DNA from: Candidatus Zhuqueibacterota bacterium
Lineage (GTDB): Bacteria; Zhuqueibacterota; Zhuqueibacteria; Zhuqueibacterales; Zhuqueibacteraceae
Direction of reading: 5' to 3'
Assembly (NCBI GenBank): GCA_013361015.1
Contig: JABWAN010000112.1
Coordinates: 1 to 10,216 of the forward strand
DNA length: 10,216 nt
The notes under the pieces were generated by a model. It worked only from the letters and a program-made list of their open reading frames with translations, was not told where the DNA came from and did no database searches. Below are positions 5,226-10,216 of this stretch, piece by piece; position 1 is the stretch's first letter; the number at the start of each line of letters is the position of its first letter. The translations under genes and the position numbers were made by a program.

Positions 5226-6857
5226 TTAGAAGTTCCGATTCAAGCGAAAGCTGATGACCACGTCTTCGCCGCCTTGATCCGTGCGTTTGGCAAAGTTGAG
5301 GCGTACACGACCGTCTTCATCCGTGAGGCCAATGCCGACGTCGGTTTTGAGCTTGTCGAATGTGAAATAGTCAAATGAGGAAGTGACTGTACTGCGATCC
5401 TCGGCAAACCATGTTAACCCGGCGTCCGCGAAGAGGATGAGATTCAATTCACCCACGAGCGGAATGTCGCCAAGACGGCTGCGCCGGGCATCGATACGAT
5501 ACTCCACGTTGCCGAGCAGCATGCGATCGCCGGTGAATGATTTAAGGCGATAGCCCGGCAAAGTCGAAATTCCGCCGAGATCGAAGAGAAATTGTGGCGG
5601 CAGGAAACCGCGGCCCGAGCCGGCGCGCAAGCGCACGTCGAAGTTTCTGCCTTCTCCCATGGGTTGATAGCGGCGAATATCTACGATGACACGATCAAAA
5701 TCATAGTCGCCGTCCACAACCTCGCCTTCGATATCCGGCCGGCCGAGTTCGGCATCCACCTGGATGTGCCAGCCGCGATCGGGATGCAATTTGTGATTGC
5801 GCGTATCCCACACACCTTGCGCGAAGTAGCTGGTGAGCAGGCCATCGTGAATGAGCGGGTTCGCCCGAAATTTTTTGCGATTGACGAAGAGCGACCAATC
5901 GGTTTCACTCGGCAATGAAAGCAAATCTTCACGGCGATAGCCGGCGGTGAGCTTGGCATTTTCCGACAGGCGTTGGCTGAAATAAGCGCTGAAGCCGTCG
6001 CGGCGATAATAATCGCGGAAGTCTTCATTGATGAACAAGGCGGCAACGCTGTTTTCATCTTCCGGAATGATCCATTCATCTTCGCTCGCGGTGTAATCGT
6101 GCGCCTCAATCCCGAGGAGCGAACGCCAATCTTCTCCGATATACACTTCGCCGCCGATTTGGTATTGCCAGCGCTTACTTGCAAAGGCATGGCCGCCAAA
6201 GCCGTAGATTTCAAATCCGGAGTTTTTCAGATAACGCGGCGGAAGTGCGAGGCCCAGGAATATGCCGTCTACGCGATTGTAGTGCGCCTTGCCTTCGAGG
6301 TTAGGCACGTGGCGTTTGCGATAGCTTCTCCAGCTACGCGACCAATCTCGACTAGAGCGTTGCCCTTGCGAAAGCGAGCGCGGCGAGGCCTCGATTTGGT
6401 CACCCAACACGTGGCTGTCGCGTTCACGGTCAATATGACCGCCGATGCAAACCACGTCGCCCTCGATCACCGCGGTTTCACGCAGCTTCACGTTGCCGCA
6501 AAGGACGAGCACCGTGCCCACGACTTTTCCGGCAATCGTCACATCGCCTTCCGACACCACAAGATGCCCGTCTTGCGTAAGTTCCGCGCCCAATTCGAAA
6601 TCACCCGTGAAGCGCGAAATGCTGAGGTGGTCGCGCTTTTTGAGATACATTCTTTCCGCGCGTTCTTGCAGTTTTTCGCTGCAATCGCGGTCGCCGCGCA
6701 TCTTTTCGCCGCCCGTTTCATACGGCTCGCGCCACGTTACTTGACCGTGCGCCTCCGTGGAAAGCAGAAGGCTCATGATGAGCAGGAGCGAAACGATGAC
6801 GATGACAAAAAAGAGAAATTGTCTGAGCATGGCGCGATTGGTGACGGTTTCTAACAT
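5226..6857 (-). CDS. Outer-membrane protein: bactofilin-like domain fused to Omp85-type beta-barrel
   Basis: This is a 543-residue exported protein. Seen: an N-terminal signal or anchor segment (about 11-37, LRQFLFFVIVIVSLLLIMSL...STEAHGQ). Residues about 84-156 have short beta-repeat blocks (DGHLVVSEGDVTIAGKVVG, VLVLCGNVKLRETAVIEGD) like polymer-forming bactofilin folds. A charged Arg/Ser linker (about 160-185) follows. The rest (about 190-543) is rich in alternating beta strands. DTRNHKLHPDRGW (351-363), LPGYRLKSFTGD (433-444), NVEYR (450-454) and FADAG (476-480) match Omp85/BamA surface-antigen barrels. The chain ends in Phe, the usual BAM recognition residue. There are no POTRA repeats. 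ATG at 6857 is supported by AGGAGG six bases upstream; an internal ATG at 6830 lacks a site. It is likely an outer-membrane barrel with a periplasmic beta-solenoid. Whether it transports lipid or protein, or degrades lipid like patatin-Omp85 relatives, cannot be told; no patatin motif is seen. Confidence 0.85.
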   Translation of the reverse strand: MLETVTNRAMLRQFLFFVIVIVSLLLIMSLLLSTEAHGQVTWREPYETGGEKMRGDRDCSEKLQERAERMYLKKRDHLSISRFTGDFELGAELTQDGHLVVSEGDVTIAGKVVGTVLVLCGNVKLRETAVIEGDVVCIGGHIDRERDSHVLGDQIEASPRSLSQGQRSSRDWSRSWRSYRKRHVPNLEGKAHYNRVDGIFLGLALPPRYLKNSGFEIYGFGGHAFASKRWQYQIGGEVYIGEDWRSLLGIEAHDYTASEDEWIIPEDENSVAALFINEDFRDYYRRDGFSAYFSQRLSENAKLTAGYRREDLLSLPSETDWSLFVNRKKFRANPLIHDGLLTSYFAQGVWDTRNHKLHPDRGWHIQVDAELGRPDIEGEVVDGDYDFDRVIVDIRRYQPMGEGRNFDVRLRAGSGRGFLPPQFLFDLGGISTLPGYRLKSFTGDRMLLGNVEYRIDARRSRLGDIPLVGELNLILFADAGLTWFAEDRSTVTSSFDYFTFDKLKTDVGIGLTDEDGRVRLNFAKRTDQGGEDVVISFRLNRNF

Positions 6858-7480
6858 GACTTCCTCCTATTCCAAAGACGGTAACGATAAACAGGTACAG
6901 GCACGTTTTCACGAGCAATGTGTTTGACTTTCCACACTGCCTTTCACAAGCCTTGTGCCAACCAAACCGCGCATGCGCTCTGCGAGTGCAGCGCTTCGCA
7001 GAAACATAAGTATGTAGAAAATCAAAAGAGTGATAGGTAGCCGGGGAAGGGTTCGTCAGCGCGTGCGCGTGAAAGAGTGGGTGCAAACGCCACAGATGTG
7101 CTGGACGGATGTTGTAGATTCACACAGCAAGAGTTCAGGCGACCGATTGTTCGAACCTGAACGGGAAATCTCCTGCTGCAAAAAACTGAGACAATGGGCC
7201 TCGATAAAATGACGAGTGGGGGCCAGATTATGGGAGTATTAAAAAATTTTTATGCCTGCTTTAAATCTAGTGCGGCGCTCGACATATCTGCGCGCTGCAT
7301 GCGCCAAACGAAAAGAGTTTTGCGTGCACGCACGGCGCTTGCTACGTAATCATGTTTTCAAATCTCGAAGTCACCTCTCATCTCTCCATCATAAAACTTC
7401 TTGCGCAAGCCAGCACGAATGCGAAGTTCGAGCTAAGGAAAGCGGTTTTGTCAAAATTCGAATTACAGGAGATCGAGTTT
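6858..7480. promoter_or_regulatory. Long divergent intergenic region with several short palindromes
   Basis: It separates the minus-strand outer-membrane gene from the plus-strand adhesin-like gene and must carry both promoters; I cannot place -35/-10 boxes with confidence. Structures seen: CACAAG-C-CTTGTG (6945-6957), the perfect 10-mer GCGCATGCGC (6969-6978), TCTGCGA/TCGCAGA (6979-6985 and 6996-7002, 10-base loop), GTTCAGG/CCTGAAC (7133-7139 and 7156-7162), and an AT-rich AAAAATTTTT block at 7242-7251. The first lies about 90 bases before the outer-membrane gene start and could be an operator. No riboswitch or RNA gene is recognised. The frame of the downstream gene is open back to an ATG at 7352, but 7352-7480 has no signal-peptide character. 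Confidence 0.45.
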
Positions 7481-9574
7481 ATGGGCCGGCGGTTGTTGTT
7501 TGGTATGCTGAATGTGGTGCTGTATGCCGAAGTTGCACTTGCCTCTTTACCCTCAAACCCTCAAGCACCAGGCCAGGCCCAAGCGCCTGCGCATGTGGAT
7601 TCGCTGCGCCGGGCCTTGGGCCTCACGCCGGACGTAAAATTGGAATGGCGCACGAGCATGAGCGGTTTTGATACGCTCAAGCTCGTGGACAATTTTAACC
7701 GCGATTATGTTGGCGATTCATGGGACTATGACAGCCGCTATTGGGAAGTGAAAGACGGCGAGCTTGTGCTAAACGCCAACGCCACCAGCGAGTGGCGGTA
7801 TTTGGCAACGTTCAAGCCGATCTTCAATCATGGTGACCGCCAGATCGTGGCCGTCTCCTATCGTTGGGGCAAAAAGGCCGATGCTGTCGGCATTGGCGAA
7901 GGCGCGCACGCGTTGATGCTCGACAAGCCCACGAAAGACGCCAGCGGTTACTGGCTCTGGCGCCGCACGAATCAGGAACGCGTGTTTCTTTACGCCATTA
8001 AAGACGGCAACTGGGAATACTGGCCCGACAGTTCGAAGGCCTATGAAATCGCGCAGTCACACACGCCGTTGCCCAAAGCCGGCGACGTGATCAACGCCGT
8101 GATTCGCAATGAACCCACGGCGGTGTTTTTCGATTATTACATTAACGATAAGTGGGACGCGACCCTGCAAGATACTTCCAGGGAGTTTGGAAAGAACGTG
8201 GAATGGTACACCGGCGTGTTCATTCACGGCCAACAACTCAACAACCAAGTTGATGACTTCACGGTGAAATGGCTGCAGCGCGATGCGATCGAGCCCGCGC
8301 GGGTTACGGATTTACGTGCAAGCGACAGCACGAAGAACAGCGTCCAGTTGGAGTGGACGATGACCGGCGATAATCAACTCGAAGGCCAGGCCGATCATTT
8401 GGAAATTCGCTATTCCACTGCGCCAATCAATGCGTTCAACTTCTCTTCCGCCAAACTTGCGGCCAATATCCCTGCGCCCGCGCCGCCGGGAACGAAACAG
8501 CGATTCTCAGTGACCGGTTTGCAATTGAGCACGAAGTATTATTTTGCCATGCGCGTGTACGATGAATCGGACAATGTGAGTTTGCTGTCGAATGTCGCGC
8601 AGTGCAACACCAAAGCCGAGAGCATTGCGCAAAAATTCCAACTGGTGAGCGGTTGTGGGCAATCCGGCATCGTGGGGCAGGCGTTGCCGAACCCTATCAT
8701 CGTCGAAGTGCTGGATCAATACGGTTTGGGTTTCAAGGGCAAAGTCGTCAAGTTTGTTGTCACCGCGGGAGGCGGCAAAGTACAAGGCAAAGATAGTATT
8801 GCAGTCACCACCGGTTCCGACGGTCGTGCCGCCACGCCGTGGACGATGGGAGCACTTCCCGGTTTGAATCAAATGACAATGCGCTGCGCAGGATTGAGCG
8901 GCGCAACGTTGCAATGTCAAGCCAATGGGACATCCGGCATGCCCGCGAGCATAAGCTTGGATTCGTGGCCGAACAATCTTTATCCGATCAACACCACGAC
9001 GGAATTGCCCAGCCTCAAGGTGGCGGACGCGTTGGGCAATGGCGTGCCCGGCGTTCTCGTACAATTCAATCTCGCGACCGGCGGCGGCTCCTTTGTGAAT
9101 GGACAACCGCCCGATCAAAAAACTTTCACCGACACCACCGACGCTTTCGGTGTGACGCGCGCGCGCTTCAACACGAGCACAGCGTATGGCGACACTTCCA
9201 AAATCATTATGGCGATTCCGGCGAACAACGCGCTGCAGGCTTCGCTCAAAGTGATTGCCGCACCTCCGGAGACTTTACGCACCATCAGCGGGAATGAGCA
9301 ATCCGCGCTTGCAGGCAAAACGTTGCCGCAACCTCTCAAGGTGCGAATTCTCGACGCGACCGGCGTGCCGGCAAAACAATACAGCGTGACTTTCAGCGTG
9401 CTCTCCGGCGGCGGAACAATGGCTTTATGCGCTGGTGGAAGACCTGCCCGCCCGATGTCATCTTTTTATCATCAGTCGGGTGCTGCCCGATTTACCCCTG
9501 GTGGAAATGATTGCCCGACGGGAAATTCTGGCATTTGGGCAGGAAAAATTGAGCTTTTCTCCGGCGGAAGTTGA
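7481..9574 (+). CDS. Secreted multidomain adhesin-like protein (ConA-like, FN3, invasin-type Ig domains), 3' end disrupted
   Basis: As read, 697 residues. Start at 7481 (MGRRLLFGMLNVVLYAEVALA) gives a signal peptide of about 22 residues and has AGGAG nine bases upstream; an in-frame ATG at 7352 would add 43 non-signal residues. Domains: a ConA/laminin-G-like jelly roll at about 66-266 (DNFNRDYVGDSWDYDS, WYTGVFIHGQ); a fibronectin type III domain at about 271-378 (PARVTDLRASD, ...YYFAMRVYDESDNVS). Two Big-1/invasin-like Ig domains follow at about 384-482 and 487-593 (VLDQYG.G.KGKVVKF, VADALGNGVPGVLVQF). A third begins at about 595 and stops after FSVLSGGGT near residue 646. The last 50 or so residues (base 9418 on) have no Ig character and coincide with a regulator gene in another frame, so they are almost certainly not native. 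The intact protein would be longer, perhaps with a FlgD-type tail like the one at 1-198. Role inferred: surface binding or matrix protein. Confidence 0.8.
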   Translation: MGRRLLFGMLNVVLYAEVALASLPSNPQAPGQAQAPAHVDSLRRALGLTPDVKLEWRTSMSGFDTLKLVDNFNRDYVGDSWDYDSRYWEVKDGELVLNANATSEWRYLATFKPIFNHGDRQIVAVSYRWGKKADAVGIGEGAHALMLDKPTKDASGYWLWRRTNQERVFLYAIKDGNWEYWPDSSKAYEIAQSHTPLPKAGDVINAVIRNEPTAVFFDYYINDKWDATLQDTSREFGKNVEWYTGVFIHGQQLNNQVDDFTVKWLQRDAIEPARVTDLRASDSTKNSVQLEWTMTGDNQLEGQADHLEIRYSTAPINAFNFSSAKLAANIPAPAPPGTKQRFSVTGLQLSTKYYFAMRVYDESDNVSLLSNVAQCNTKAESIAQKFQLVSGCGQSGIVGQALPNPIIVEVLDQYGLGFKGKVVKFVVTAGGGKVQGKDSIAVTTGSDGRAATPWTMGALPGLNQMTMRCAGLSGATLQCQANGTSGMPASISLDSWPNNLYPINTTTELPSLKVADALGNGVPGVLVQFNLATGGGSFVNGQPPDQKTFTDTTDAFGVTRARFNTSTAYGDTSKIIMAIPANNALQASLKVIAAPPETLRTISGNEQSALAGKTLPQPLKVRILDATGVPAKQYSVTFSVLSGGGTMALCAGGRPARPMSSFYHQSGAARFTPGGNDCPTGNSGIWAGKIELFSGGS

Positions 9575-10216
9575 AGGGCTTGCCCGTCAGATGGGCAATA
9601 AGCTCCTTCCCAGAACTCAAATGGACGCGCTGGAAGGCTGGCCTGCCGGAGTCATTCTGGCGCTGCACCCCCCTCTACCCGCCGAAGTGGAAGAATCGCT
9701 GCATGGAAAAGGGCCGGAAGCGCTGTTTAATGTGCTTGCCAGTTCGATGTTAGCTTTTCAACTACCGGACATTCGGAACTTTTTGCTGGTTTCGTCGGTG
9801 CTGGCTCAGGTGACGCCGGAAGTATGCAGCAAAGCGCTGGGCATCCCCAACAGCCATGAACTGCTGGCCTCCGTTTTAAATCAGCATCTGTTTGCTTCAC
9901 GGGTGGCAGGTGGCATTACTTATCATCAGCTTTTCCGGGATTTTTTGCAGAACACCCTGAAACAATCGTCGCCGGAACAGTATTCCCGCCTGCATTTGAG
10001 CGCGGCACGCTGGTTTCAGGCGAATGAGCAGTTAGAAACCGCTTTTAACCATTATCTGGCCGCTGGCGCTCCTGAATATGCGGCGGAAATTGCCGAATTT
10101 GTCGCCCAGGATTATTTTGTACAGGGGAAAGTAGAAACCCTGCTCGAATGGAAAGAACGGCTTCTCCCGCATCCTTTCCCCATTCCTAATTTACTCCATA
10201 AGTGCGCCATTGTTCA
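9402..10216 (+). pseudogene. Fragment of a MalT/LAL-type STAND ATPase transcriptional regulator (5' missing, runs off the window)
   Basis: Reading frame 3 is open from 9390 to the window end; similarity begins about 9402-9414. Seen: HLFIISR (9459-9479), matching the strand and Arg after the Walker B region of LAL regulators; LPDLPLVEMIARREI; LSFSPAEVEGLARQMG; the signature GWPAG (9636-9650). A helical region follows with LPDIRNFLLVSSVL, YHQLFRDFLQNTL and RLHLSAARWFQ...AFNHYLAAGAPEYAAEIAE, typical of the winged-helix and TPR-like arm of these proteins. In the family this is a maltose-regulator-like ATPase with a C-terminal LuxR DNA-binding domain, which would lie beyond the window. The Walker A and B half is absent and no proper start is visible: upstream DNA belongs to the Ig-domain gene in frame 2. 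So it is either a broken gene from a rearrangement or an artefact of a chimeric join. The coding frame itself is clean, with no stops in about 270 codons. Confidence 0.8.

Noticed and set aside
5973..6854. Plus-strand open frame of 293 codons opposite the outer-membrane protein
   Set aside because: It mirrors the minus-strand gene, which has signal peptide, barrel motifs and a perfect AGGAGG site. The plus-strand translation resembles nothing.
7352..7480. Upstream ATG extension of the adhesin-like gene
   Set aside because: The 43 extra residues lack signal-peptide character and would place the signal peptide internally. ATG at 7481 has a good ribosome-binding site.
9390..9425. Programmed frameshift fusing the Ig protein to the regulator
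   Set aside because: Both domains are incomplete at the join and the functions are unrelated (exported surface protein and cytoplasmic regulator). A break or chimera explains it better than recoding.
9418..9574. Native C-terminus of the adhesin-like protein
   Set aside because: These codons lie over a clean regulator frame and lose all Ig-fold pattern, so the stop at 9572-9574 is incidental.
1..10216. CRISPR array, tRNA, rRNA, integrase, toxin-antitoxin or phage module
   Set aside because: No regularly spaced direct repeats, no tRNA-like cloverleaf or rRNA sequence, and no transposase or integrase motifs were recognised on either strand.

Overview
The window (10,216 bases) looks like chromosomal DNA from a Gram-negative environmental bacterium. 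It has a diderm envelope (an Omp85-like outer-membrane barrel) and secreted proteins with a FlgD-type immunoglobulin-like C-terminal tail (VYNILGRRVRTLVDG...SGIYFYRLE). That tail type is common in FCB-group and related lineages such as Calditrichota/KSB1 and Zixibacteria. The taxonomic guess is inference; no rRNA or other marker gene is present.

Layout. (1) 1-257, plus strand: the last 65 codons of a secreted protein with a FlgD-like tail, then a clear intrinsic terminator. (2) 358-1802, minus strand: a probable two-gene unit, htpX (membrane zinc protease) then purE (purine synthesis), ending in a 14-bp hairpin with a GCAA loop. (3) 1803-2511: about 700 bases without a gene, holding degenerate palindromic and interspersed-repeat-like sequence. 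(4) 2512-5023, minus strand: a stand-alone receiver-domain protein followed by a GH133-type glycogen debranching enzyme. A strong hairpin plus eight-U terminator sits only 23 bases before the receiver start codon. (5) 5226-6857, minus strand: an outer-membrane protein joining a bactofilin-like beta-repeat domain to an Omp85-type barrel. (6) 6858-7480: a long divergent intergenic region with several short palindromes. (7) 7481 to about 9415, plus strand: a secreted multidomain protein (signal peptide, ConA-like domain, FN3 domain, two complete and one broken invasin-like Ig domain). (8) From about 9402 to the end, plus strand: the middle of a MalT/LAL-type STAND ATPase regulator in a different frame, with no N-terminal ATP-binding half.

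The most notable point is the junction near 9400-9420. An Ig domain stops in mid-fold and an unrelated regulator begins in mid-domain, with no insertion-sequence end or start codon visible. This is either a real rearrangement or a chimeric assembly join, and it should be tested before the last 800 bases are interpreted. The remaining genes are housekeeping or envelope functions. The more unusual local points are the terminator in the receiver-gene leader and the bactofilin-Omp85 fusion. I found no CRISPR array, tRNA, rRNA, integrase or transposase, and no convincing new defence or biosynthetic system.
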